64,000 nt of DNA. Source: Diplolepis rosae (lineage: Eukaryota; Arthropoda; Insecta; Hymenoptera; Diplolepididae). Location of the stretch: assembly GCA_030998225.1 (NCBI GenBank), contig JAPYXD010000169.1, positions 682,001 through 746,000 on the forward strand, read 5' to 3'. Below are positions 1 through 15,069 of this stretch, one piece after another; positions within the stretch are counted from its first letter, which is position 1; each line of letters starts with the position of its first letter. The notes under the pieces are model-generated. The model worked only from the letters and a program-made list of their open reading frames with translations. It did no database searches and was not told the origin of the DNA. The position numbers and the translations under genes were made by a program.

Positions 1-475
1 AGCCAATCAGGTCATTTTTCTCTCCCTACTAGTTAACTTGACCTTTTCCTCTCCAAGTTAACCCGAAATGTCTATAGCCCTAACTTCAAAAGTCTTTACC
101 GCTAGCTCCTAAGTCACTTTTTATAAACTAAAATTCTAAGAGTTTTAAGCTTATGACTGAATTTATACAGAATTCAATTTACGCTTCTAGTTTCGTTTGC
201 TAGTTCGTAATCTTTGAATTTATGCATCCTGTCTATTCTGACATTTGTTGATTTCTTCAGTCGACTTTCAGTCGCCTATTCTTCATTTTATAAACAAATT
301 TAATTATTTCATATGACTTTTTGGCGCCTGGTTCCGATTCAGAATATAATTTATATGATTTCAAACTACTCTTAATCTAAACTTAAGTCCAGCTTGAATA
401 CAGCTTTGTAATTAATGTTTTGTATCTCAGTTCCATATAATTCACTTAATTAAATCATACCCTTTTTAATCATAC
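1..475. other. AT-rich noncoding DNA
   Basis: I see no credible coding frame, repeat structure or RNA gene here. The stretch ends at a motif CACGGAGAAAAA (about 478-486), which also forms the end of a separate inverted-repeat element near 57.24 kb, so some of this may be transposon flank. Confidence 0.5.
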
Positions 476-487
476 ACGGAGAAAAAT

Positions 488-1910
488 AGTTGAAGTAATT
501 TTACTCAACTTCCGATCAAATTTGGGACATAAGGACAAGTTAGAAGTTATTTAGTATCATTGTATTTATTTGTGATATATTAAATGTTCGAAAATGAATC
601 AAAGTTGAGTAAAATTCAGAAGTGTAGGGTCTAGTATGAAAGCGTGCATTAAAAATTTTTAAATATATATAATATTACTCGTAGTATAACTATAAAAAAC
701 CAATCTTTTATTAAATCACAAAAATAGTAGAGCTTTCCGTTCATTCTACTCTACGCTTCAATGGAGAGTTGAGTAAACCATGAATCGCAAGATTTATTCC
801 AACAGCTACATTTATTCACGCAGGAACGAATGAAAGTAATCTGCGCCTTGGGCACACATAAAATATTTTTAATTTCAAAAACTTAAATTCTTAAAATTAA
901 ATTGATATCATGAAAATTTACACAAAAAAAAGTCGGTAAGTGTATTACATAAAATATGAAATATCACATAAATTACTCAGGCAGAATAATAATTTGGAAT
1001 TCGCAAATGTAAAAGCCAGATTTTGACCATATAACACACAGACAATAAACGAACCTTCTTTTAAATGTGTTGCTACAAGATACTGCTGAATAATCCTGCA
1101 CTTTTTTACTGTAGATTTGAACATTTAGTTTCACTCAACTTCATACGTCGTTATAATAAAAATGTATACTAAATGTAATTTAATAATTATATTATATATA
1201 TCAATAATCATAGTTATAATAATTGATTAATTATATAAATGTTTAAAAATATTTTATTAATCATTTATGAAAAAAATCGATTTATTTTTACTTGAGTAAG
1301 GCTAAAAAATTTTATTGACGGCACTTACTCTTACAAGCTCTGAATAATTCTTGCAGTCACTATATAAGAAAGTTCCAAATTTTATATCTCAGCATTGTAA
1401 GCGAGAGTATGCGTGATTCGACGAAAGCGTATCGTACTATATAGAAGTGTAGTTATTAGATTTATATATGTATGGTTATATGTTTAAGTATATTTGTAAT
1501 TTGAAATGTGATTGGCTACATTTGAATGGTGTGAATGTATTTGTAAGTTGTTTATGTATCTACCAGATGACTATTGGCAGGCTCGAGGTAAGAATTTTTT
1601 TTTTTTGAGAGAAGCATACCATTGCCAGTTGAAATAATACGCCCATTTTACCCAACTACGGTTTGAAGCACCTCAAGCGTCGGTGATATACTTATACATT
1701 TCATGTTAACCCACTGACGCATGTTGGTGCCCTGTCGTCGATAACGTTTTACTCAACTCCTTACTATTCCCTATGTAACGCTTATTGTTATTCACTTTGG
1801 GTGAATTAGGTATATATCAAATTGATTTTACCCGACTAGGATTTAATAGATGTTCAAATGTCCTTATGTCCCAAGTTTAATCGACAGAGTTGAGTAAAAT
1901 TACTTCAACT
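488..1910. mobile_element. TIR DNA element, non-autonomous (~1.4 kb)
   Basis: The left end reads AGTTGAAGTAATTTTACTCA and the reverse complement of the right end (to 1910) starts with the same 20 bases. After a short diverged stretch both ends continue with TTGGGACATAAGGACA, so the inverted repeats span about 50 bases with mismatches. The interior is AT-rich with no open frame that looks like a transposase, so this is a MITE-like or internally deleted copy. No clear target-site duplication was found, and the superfamily is undetermined. The motif CACGGAGAAAAA just outside the left end may belong to a longer end that is missing on the right. Confidence 0.7.
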
Positions 1911-2120
1911 TGTTTACTTTTTTAAGACTGACAGGTTAGGTTGCGTATTTTTTCAAGTCGTTCGCGCATGCGTATCACGTTATGGAAAAGTGAGAGAGGG
2001 ATAGACTAATTCGATTCAATTCAGCATTCACATTTGTTACGTCATTGTTGCATAACTTTAACATTAAAGTGAATGGCCTTTCCGGTTTTGTATAGTTCTT
2101 TTATTTAGAAAGTACGTCAA

Positions 2121-2151
2121 CGTTTCGACCAATTTTTTGGTCCTTATCAAG
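2121..2151 (-). ncRNA. hammerhead-ribozyme-like motif at the 3' side of a PLE
   Basis: Read on the minus strand the sequence is TTGATAAGGACC, a short A-rich loop, then GGTCGAAACG. This matches the layout of a hammerhead core, with a CUGANGA-like box, a GACC/GGUC stem II, and GAAA. The first box deviates at two core positions (U for C3 and A for G8), so this copy is probably inactive. Hammerhead motifs are known in the terminal repeats of Penelope-like elements, and the motif lies downstream of a PLE RT and GIY-YIG remnant on the same strand. Confidence 0.45.
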
Positions 2152-3011
2152 ACTATAAAAAGGAAATACAAAATGAATATATATAAAATAATTTTGAAAA
2201 ATTACAGATACAGTAAAAAGATAGTTTGTATACAATAAATTTTTTTAATAAAAAATAAAATTAAGAGAAGAGGAAAGAGAGAAAGAATAATAATAATAAA
2301 CATACCGTGGATTACATATTTGGTATTTTACTTCCATTCATCAAATTGTTTGATATTTAGTTAAATTTTTAGTCTTTCTTGTGTAATTAAATTAAAAAAA
2401 AATCCATGTTAAAAACATAAGATCATATTGTAAAAGGTTAAATGCTCATCATATAGTAGCATATCAGTTGCTATAAGAGTCCGTTAAATTTTAAAAATTG
2501 TTTGTGTAACTGGTGTCTACCTTTTTAGGTTATATTGATAGACAATGACACCTATAAAATAAATATACATAAGATGGATTTTTTAACAAGTTATATAAAA
2601 AAATTCTTGAAGTATTAGTTACTTACAAACAGTTTCCTTCATTTTTACGTTATTTTAAATTTTTTCAACTACTTTAATACTAGACATTTTGGAAGTAAAT
2701 GTCTCCACAATTGTTCATTTGGTTATCGTAGCGTTATTGATGTCATGGTGCGTTCTCAACAAAATTAATATGTAATATATCGGCTATTGGTAAAATTCAG
2801 TGGTAATTTTTGAAATTTATGAAATTATAAAAATAAAAAGATTAAAGAGGACAAGAGAAAGTAGAAAAATTATTTTATGGATTTTATTATATTATTATAA
2901 ATGGCAGTTACATGTTCAATATCTGTTTTATAATTAATAGAAAAATTTTCTTTTTGAATATAAATCATTTCTAAAATTAATCGTTTTTTAAAAATATTTT
3001 CTGTATCTAAA

Positions 3012-3250
3012 ATTTTTGTGTTTTTGAAATCAAAAGAATGTTTATATAAGAAATAGCATGTTCTGCAAGTGCAGTTTTATTATCTTTATTTTTAACTGAT
3101 CTAGCATGTTCAAGTAATCTGTTGTGTAAGAATCTGCAAGTTTGTCCAATATATTTTTTGTTACATTGAATACAGTTAATTTCATAAATGACGTTATATT
3201 TAAATTTTTTTTGGGTTTTATCTTTAAGTGTAGGAAATAATTTTTTTTGG
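3012..3250 (-). pseudogene. PLE GIY-YIG endonuclease remnant
   Basis: Minus-strand translation gives NVIYEINCIQCNKKYIGQTC and then an Arg-Phe-Leu-x-x-Arg-Leu-x-Glu-His block. These are the CxxC and KYIGQT signatures of the Penelope GIY-YIG nuclease, which cuts DNA to prime target-site reverse transcription. The catalytic Arg region and the following Glu-His are visible, but the segment is out of frame with the RT part and runs into stops near 3010, so it is a relic. Confidence 0.8.
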
Positions 3251-3272
3251 AAAGAATTTCCTATTGTAAAGA

Positions 3273-3644
3273 CTATTTGAAGTTTAGTTTTTTTTTAAAA
3301 TTCTGCATAGCTGTTCTTGAAAATTTTGAAATATATGGAAAAGTTATGACTTTTCTATTTTCTCTGTGATCTATATTATAAATTTCACGTACTTGACTTG
3401 TTTTATGTTGAATTGTTATTAATTTTTTATAACGTTCGAAAATTTTTTCATTTAAAAGATCTAGTGGATAGCCATTCTTTAGTAATGTAGATCGCACACA
3501 GTCTAAATTATTTATATGAAATTCTTTATCTGATAAGAGTATTGCTCTATCAGTAAGTGAGTAGATAATTCCAATTTTACATGTTAAACAGTGGTTAGAG
3601 AAAAAATTGATATATCGACCCGACCAAATTGGTTTTTTTACCAA
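3273..3644 (-). pseudogene. PLE reverse transcriptase, thumb and linker (frameshifted)
   Basis: The segment begins with a PIWSGRYINF block and continues with LTDRAILLSDKEFH. Both match the region after the RT palm in the better-preserved PLE copies at 43.5-45.3 and 46.4-48.9 kb (WSGRYLNF, LVDRAILLSDKEFQ). It directly continues the RT core at 3638-4423 after a frameshift and stops just before the GIY-YIG part, which is in yet another frame. No start codon is expected here, since this is an internal piece of a broken polyprotein. Confidence 0.85.
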
Positions 3645-4423
3645 TTAGTTTTAATTTTATTATCAATAACTTGGATATTGATATCCAAGAAATTGATACT
3701 ATTATTTATAGATTTTTCTAAAGTGAATTTTAGCTTTTTATGTATGGAATTAAATCTGCATAGAATATCTTCCACTTTGTTTTCTGGTAGACAAATTAAA
3801 GTGTCATCTACATATCTGTAATAAAATATAATATTATAAGGTAATTTTTTTAAAATGTTCTTTTCTAACTCCTCCATGACAATATTTGCAGCAGTGGCTG
3901 ATAGAGGCGATCCCATTGGTAAACCAAAAATTTGTTTATAAAATTCATTGTTATAAGTACAGTATGATGATTCTAAACAAAATTGTAAAATATTATCGAA
4001 ATGTGTTTGTTTGAGAAAAGTATTGGTTTTTATTTGATTCCATCTTAATTTAACTGATTTTCTGATAAGATTCCAAGAAATATTAGTGTACATAGAGACT
4101 GCATCAAGTAAGATAATAGTAAAGTTATTTGGTATATAGATATTGGAAATTTTCTTTTTGAATTCAAAACTATCTTTAATATGATATTCTGTATGTCCAA
4201 CTGTTTTCTGCATAGATTTAGAAAGTAATTTAGATAGGTTGTATAAAGGTGAACCAATGAATGAAGTCTTAGGTCTCATTGGACAGTTAGTTTTATGGAT
4301 TTTTGGTAAACCATAGAATTTGGGTGCAATATTGGTGCTACAATGAAGAAATTTGTAAAGTTTTTCATCAATAATATTTTTATCTTTAAGTTCATTTAAA
4401 GGTATAGTTAAAGTATCAAACAT
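3638..4423 (-). pseudogene. PLE reverse transcriptase core (fragment)
   Basis: This 261-codon open segment encodes the fingers and palm of a Penelope-type reverse transcriptase. Visible motifs are FYGLPKIHK near residue 36, the motif-A region TIILLDAVSMYTNI near 102-115, GLPMGSPLS near 169, and the catalytic YRYVDD near 204. YVDD is intact. In motif A the usual Asp is retained, and the following Val is replaced by Ala relative to the copies at 44-48 kb. The frame ends at TNW, where the family continues with a Trp-Ser-Gly-Arg-Tyr block. That block follows in another frame at 3273-3644, so a 1-base frameshift lies near 3640. The copy is not functional. Confidence 0.9.
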
Positions 4424-4450
4424 ACATAAATATCAGATTTTTTTCAAAAC

Positions 4451-4884
4451 ATGTTTGTGAGGAAATTGAGAACTCGACAAGACTCTTTGGAAAAAAAAAT
4501 TCTAAATTTTGAAATTACTGACATTTCACAAGAAATTAAACAAATCAGCAAAAATATCTTCCACCACAAAATGAAAATTATAAACCAAACTTCAAATGAT
4601 TTTTATAACAATTTAAGAACAAAAAATCAAACTACTATTGAAAAGTATACAAACAAACTACACAACAATATTATAAATAAATTGGAAAATCTAAAAATTG
4701 CTAAAATTCCAAAATTAGTTACAGACAAAAACAATTGGTTCATAAACATGTCAAATAAACAAATCCCTGACAACGTTGCAAATATTCTAACTCTTGGTGG
4801 TAAGTTTGCTTTTAATTACAATAAAAAAATTTTCCTATTGCTAAAATTATTACAAATTTAGAATACAGTATTCATAACATTCCA
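4451..4884 (+). pseudogene. PLE N-terminal region, plus-strand fragment
   Basis: The Lys/Asn-rich segment ends with a block, NKQIPDNVANILTLGGKFAF, that corresponds to GNQIPENVAKIASLGINFGV in the N-terminal part of the PLE protein at 46.4-47.7 kb. It is therefore the region upstream of the RT. It lies in the opposite orientation to the RT at 3273-4423, with only about 27 bases between the two pieces. A frameshift near 4830 moves the homologous frame, which then reads on as TNLEYSIHNIP up to 4884. There the 9.57-kb transposon interrupts it, and the frame appears to resume at 14459. Confidence 0.75.
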
Positions 4885-4886
4885 TA

Positions 4887-4910
4887 CCCAGGAACAAAGA
4901 ACCGATTGAA
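4887..4910 (+). repeat. Left terminal inverted repeat of the 9.57-kb transposon
   Basis: It starts CCCAGGAACAAAG immediately after a TA and pairs with 14435-14458. Mismatches are seen at positions 6, 9, 16 and 18 of 24. Confidence 0.75.
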
Positions 4911-5260
4911 ATTTTTCAATCGGTCTGAGGTCCTTGTTAATTAGGTTTCTTAAAAGGCGATGGCAGATTGCCACCGATTGGGTAAAAATAATACTCAATC
5001 GGTGAATATGGTTTTTCAATCGGTAGCAAAATCTTTTCGCGACCGATAGGAAAATGGTTGTGAATCGGAATTGCAGGATTGACGATCATTGAAAGTTACT
5101 GTATTCAATCGTAGTAGTACGATTCAAATAAATAGTGAATTTTATTTTAGAAAAAATAATCATTGGGGTAATAATAATGAATAACAATTATTATTGTCTT
5201 TTTAAAGAACGAATATAATATTTGTAATGATAAAGTATTTTACATTTACATGTTAATGGT

Positions 5261-5269
<9 letters not shown>
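4901..5269 (+). repeat. Left subterminal ACCGATTG repeats
   Basis: A near-perfect hairpin at 4901-4924 (ACCGATTGAAA, two bases, then its complement) is followed by repeats of ACCGATTG or its complement at about 4973, 4998, 5016, 5040 and 5055. Another at 5261-5268 overlaps the stop codon of the BEN gene. Related motifs recur inside the right end. Dense subterminal motif arrays bound by an element-encoded DNA-binding protein are a known feature of En/Spm elements. Whether these have that role is inference. Confidence 0.65.
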
Positions 5270-10807
<5,538 letters not shown>

Positions 10808-11591
10808 TTTTCAACAACTAAAAGTTATCAATTCCAAGTCGGCGTCCTAACGACTAACGTGTCCTTTTTCTATTTTCACGAAAGTGAAAATGCCGGCCGG
10901 CGTTTTTCGTTTGTTTTCTCAGAGTCCCGAAGAATGCCGAATTGAGCGCAAGCGTCGCATGAATCACCTTAACGAATCCCGCTGTCTGAAAATTTTTTGG
11001 CTAGTGAAAAGCCTTAGGACCACGCCTGCGCATCTGAAATACTTGTCTCTTTGATTGGCATCAATCTCTTTCATTCGTGAACATAATTCAAAATTCACAA
11101 GTGTCAGACGTCATGAAATGTCATCAGTAATTTTGTGATACACGTTTTTTCTTAACTTCTGACGTATAAACATATAAGGTTTTGCAAAGTGAATATAGTT
11201 TGTGATATGCAGATTTGTGATATACATTTTGACTAATTCGATATCTATATTAATAATTAATTATACGTATAAGCTCACAAAACACCGCTTTACTTACTAA
11301 CCTCAAGAGTACGTGTTATTTTTATAATTATTAAAATTTGTAGGATTTGTCACTAAGAATAACATTGAGACGCTGAGCGTAATTTTCTGCATTTATTAAT
11401 ATGTAGTTATAATGAGAGTTATCCCGTACTTTTATTACTGAATTAAAGTTAAACTAGTGTAATAACATGATTCGAAAATTTAGAATCCTAACCTTAAAAT
11501 CCTTTCTATTAATGCTAGATGAAATTTTCTTCTTACCCCATCTTGCACAGAAGTAAAACAGTTGTGTCTTTTAAGGAATATAACTATTAAC
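10808..11591. promoter_or_regulatory. Shared 5' region of the divergent BEN and transposase genes
   Basis: This is the interval between the first exons of the two divergent genes. It contains a hairpin TTTTCAC-GAAA-GTGAAAA at about 10873-10890, followed by the self-complementary GCCGGCCGGC, and a CpG-rich patch around 10870-11000. The layout suggests a bidirectional promoter driving both genes of the transposon. No TATA box was positioned with confidence, and an upstream non-coding or start exon of the BEN gene could also lie here. Confidence 0.4.
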
Positions 11592-13758
11592 ATGGCAGCA
11601 GATAATAAGCGAAAACGATATAAGCAACGCTTGGATCCCAGTTACTCGAAAAAGGAGGTTTGCGAAAAAGACCCATAAGATTTGGACCAAGAAAACACAA
11701 TGTTTAACTGAAAAAGGTATAATAAGTCATCTATATTATATTCCTTTATTATAAAAGAATTGTTTTTATTCAATAATATCATTGACATATTCGCAGTAAA
11801 AAGGTGGGCATTGAATGGCATTGAAATGTCAAAATCTGGAAAGAAACGGAATCGAGAATGAAACTTTTGAATGCATTTTAATTCATGGGCATTAAAACGC
11901 ATTCGAAAGTTTCATTTTCGATTCCGTTTCTTTCCAGATTTTGAAATTTCAATGCCATTCAATGCCCACCTTCTTACTGGGTTGTACATAGGAGATCATA
12001 TTCAGTTCCGCATTTCCCCTTATTGCTTATTTTCCCCCTTTTCTGCCACCTTTATTTTTTAAATCCCGTATAATTCTTTTTTTGAAAATTTTATCGCTTG
12101 TTTCACCTACACTTGAAGTACTGTAATCCTATTGTTGTATTGAGAAATGAAATACTTGTTTATTAAAAAATAAATGTTTTACGAGTGTACGAATGCTTTT
12201 ACTATTTAAATTTTATTTTTGTAGATACACAACAAGCTGGAAATTCTACCAATTCACCAACGAAAGATGTTGAACTTGAGGAAATGGAATTTCTATTAGA
12301 ACCTTCGAATCAAAAAATTGCAATTGGCTTTAAATCAGATGGCTCAGAAGATCAGGCAGAGAATTTTCTTGTGATTGCAGATGAGTGCGCAATCTCGACA
12401 GAACGTGAAACAGTATTTTCGGAATATAGTGATCGAGGGAAAAACAGTGATGATCAGATGTCACAGAACAGCAGCGATATTTCCTCTAATACTCCAATTG
12501 TGGAAGAAGCTAACACGGAAACTATTAACATTGATTGCTCTGAAGACGAAACAGCTAATATGATTCGCGATCGATTGCTTGCGGAAAAGAGAATTATATT
12601 CAAAGAATCAAACACAATAATAGGAGACGTAGCGGAAATGATTTCAGCTTTTATGAATCTTCTTTATTTCGATATTGTTTGGTCATTTTGTTTTGACTAT
12701 CTGCACACTGTCCTTCTGGGTCCAGTAGCAGATATGATTTCTCCGGACTACCATTTTTCTAATTCAGTCATTAAGAAAATCGATGATCGTTTAATGGAAA
12801 TAAAACCTAGTCATGAAGTTTACACTCCTCCTCAAAAATTAAGTGAGAGATCAGTATGGAAAGGAACTGGGTGGAAAAGTTGGTTCTTGTATTTCAGTTT
12901 ACCCATGTGCATTGACTTATTGCCATTAAACATTATGGAAAATTACGCTGCGTTGGTTAAATGTATGTATACGCTTTTAAAAATAGAAATTTTGGTAGAA
13001 GAACTCGATGAGTGTCAAGAAAATGTTGAAAAGTTTTTAAAAGTTTTTCACAATTGCGTGGTATAGGTTCAATGAAATTTAATATACATATGATAAGACA
13101 TATTTTTCAAAGTATTGTGCGGACTGGGCCTATTGCGGTTACATCAACTTTCCCTTCCGAGAGTAATATTGGTTTCCTGAAAAATCTTGTTACTGGAACT
13201 AAAGGTCTAGGCCTACAAATGTGCATGAAGTCGATGCAAGTTATGTCTTACAGATGTAAAGCTCGCAATTTTTCATCCTCGCCAGTTGTAAAAGCATTCT
13301 GTGAAAGCTTATTTCAGATAAAAAAGTTTACACTCAGTGCACAAATGAAAAAAGGTGTAACGTTCTTTGGAATTCCTAAAATTTCGCATAACGAAGATAC
13401 TGTAGGTGGAAAAATATTTACAAAATGTATATATCAGAAACAAACTTATCATTCGGTTGATTATAATCGCGGATCAAAATTCAATGACACCATTATACAA
13501 CTCGAATGTGGATCCATTGCGCAAATATTGCAAATTATTGATATGCCAAATGATGGCGAGTGTTATTTTCGCGTATGGAAATTAGAAAGTAATTTAATGG
13601 TTGTCGGGGATGTAGAAATGCCCCATATATGGGAAGTTACCGGCATTGTCGAGCAAAAAATCGTACCTTTGAAAACAGTCTGTTCGAAAATAATTTATCT
13701 GCAGTTTGAGGACAAAAATTATGCTTGCAAACCTCCAAATTTTATTGAGAGCAGTTAA
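11592..13758 (+). pseudogene. CACTA-like transposase, decayed
   Basis: An ATG at 11592 opens a short basic exon (KRKRYKQRLDP) like the N-terminus of animal En/Spm-type transposases. A second exon starts after the acceptor at 12223-12224 and runs to 13066. It begins with an acidic Ser/Glu-rich stretch and then has FDYLHTVLLG, matching the conserved D-x-x-H block of that family, and WKGTGWKSWFLYFSLP, matching its WKA-x-E-x-R-x-FLLY region. The C-terminal block (MKFNIHMIRHIFQSIV, then a TFPSESNIGFLKNLV region) continues in another frame at 13054-13758, so one base is missing near 13055. The central part that should hold the other catalytic acidic residues seems absent, with the join near 12655-12690. 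The exon 1 to exon 2 phases do not fit at the most obvious donor, so an exon is missing or a weak donor at 11641 is used. Confidence 0.65.
11792..11981. mobile_element. Palindromic MITE in the transposase intron
   Basis: The 190-base insert is almost a perfect palindrome. One half runs CAGTAAAAAGGTGGGCATTG and onward, and the other half is its reverse complement, meeting near 11885. The outer ends (CGCAGTAA left, CCCAGTAA right) resemble the CCCAG ends of the surrounding 9.57-kb transposon, and TT flanks both sides, compatible with a 2-bp duplication. It is probably a small relative mobilised by the same machinery. The short open frames crossing it are products of the palindrome. Confidence 0.75.
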
Positions 13759-14154
13759 GGAAACCATTGATAGAGAGGATATGTATTTAAAAATATAACT
13801 TAGTTTTATAATTAGTAATTTAATTTAAAATTATAATTTACTAAAATAGATTTATGTAATATCTTCTTTAACATATTGCTCTCGCTTGTATATAACATAT
13901 TGAAAGTGTATTAATCACAACTCATGAATAAACATAATTAAAACATACATAAAACATACATAAACATACATAATTACTTAATAGAAAAAATTAATTCAAT
14001 GAAAATTTTCATTTATCAGCATTTTCCTATTCAAACTTATTTTGTGCTACTTCCGATTCAGCAATACTGAATAAAGATACATATAAACCGCCTTTTACTA
14101 TTCACCGAACACAACCTCAATGTTACCAATTCATTACATTCACATTAATTTTTC
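13759..14154. other. Noncoding region after the transposase
   Basis: This is AT-rich DNA with several AATAAA-like motifs (for example about 13925), suitable for transcript ends. I see no further exon or repeat. Confidence 0.4.
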
Positions 14155-14400
14155 ATAAATCGGTATTTTCCGATTGACTTATGACTTATTACGCGCTCCG
14201 TTTCAGAGCGATTTCAAACGATTCATACGCTCCCGCTGTTAATTGGAGAAGACTTATTGAAAATATTTGGGGTTAATCGATCCGATTTAAAACATAGAAC
14301 CAATATTTCATTTAATTATGAATCGCCGACTCACAACAGTCTCCCGAGCTGACCGATTCAAATACGCAAAATCGATAGAGCGAGCCGCCGAGTGAATTAG
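14155..14400. repeat. Right subterminal repeats of the 9.57-kb transposon
   Basis: Copies of AATCGGT, CCGATTG, CCGATTT and ACCGATTC are scattered here, together with an AATTAGGTTTCTTAAAA segment that also occurs near the left end (about 4941-4957) in the same orientation. They mirror the left subterminal array. Confidence 0.55.
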
Positions 14401-14434
14401 GTTTCTTAAAATTTCTTATTTACAGCAATGCATG

Positions 14435-14458
14435 TTCAATAGTTTCTTTTTTACTGGG
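14435..14458 (-). repeat. Right terminal inverted repeat of the 9.57-kb transposon
   Basis: Read inward it begins CCCAGTAAAAAAGAAAC. It is followed outside by TA (14459-14460), matching the TA before 4887. Confidence 0.75.
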
Positions 14459-14520
14459 TATGACAATAGAAACTACATACATACATTTTTAAAAAAAAAT
14501 TAGATATGAAAGAAAGTTAT
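14459..14520 (+). pseudogene. Continuation of the interrupted PLE frame
   Basis: With the transposon and one TA removed, the PLE frame that ends IHNIP at 4884 continues as YDNRNYIHTFLKK and then a TAG. This resembles the equivalent stretch of the PLE at about 47.08-47.15 kb, where a similar helix ends in NNFKKN. Beyond this point the similarity fades, and I cannot follow the element further. Confidence 0.45.
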
Positions 14521-15069
14521 TGAAAAGAATAAACCCTTAATAAAAGGTAAATAAAGACGTAATACTTTTTATTTTAGTATAAGTAATAAATATATTCATA
14601 TTTTCGTATACAACTGCATATCACTGCAACATATCACGACTATGTATGTGAGTTTAATTACAATAAATTAAATTTCAATTAACTCTCAACAAAATTTCCT
14701 TTTTTTAGATGTTTTATACTTTGGTTAAAAAAAGGTATTTATGGGCAATCTCACTTTGCTATACATTTAGTATCCTTACGATTACTTTCGACGAAATCCG
14801 CTCATATCTATATAGATCTAATTTAATTTAAAGCTATTAAGTGTGAATGTTACTTCTTTGAATTTCAGTCTTTTCATTAATAAGTACACTTCTAATAACA
14901 CAATTTGAGTTTTCTTGACTTTATTTTAAGTTTACATAAATTACTAAAACAATACTAATACTGTAATGGTTACATCTATGGACTTCTTTTTAAATTCCGA
15001 ATGATATTTATATCATATTATTGCGATGGTTTTAACTATTATTATGAAGATCAGGTTTGTTGATATATT
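14521..15069. other. AT-rich noncoding DNA
   Basis: Nothing coding or repetitive was recognised. It lies between the interrupted PLE and the next TIR element. Confidence 0.5.

Larger units (their letters stand above)
2060..4423 (-). mobile_element. Penelope-like element, decayed minus-strand part
   Basis: Reading leftwards the segment holds the RT core (3638-4423), the end of the RT and linker (3273-3644), a GIY-YIG endonuclease remnant (about 3012-3250), an AT-rich tail, and a hammerhead-like motif near 2121-2151. This is the normal PLE order of RT then GIY-YIG then terminal region. The reading frame is broken at about 3640 and again near 3270. The 5' part of the ORF is not upstream on this strand. 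A matching N-terminal piece lies next door in the opposite direction (4451-4884), so the copy is rearranged. Confidence 0.85.

Noticed and set aside
11642..12062. Two similar short open frames on opposite strands
   Set aside because: They are created by the palindromic MITE at 11792-11981.
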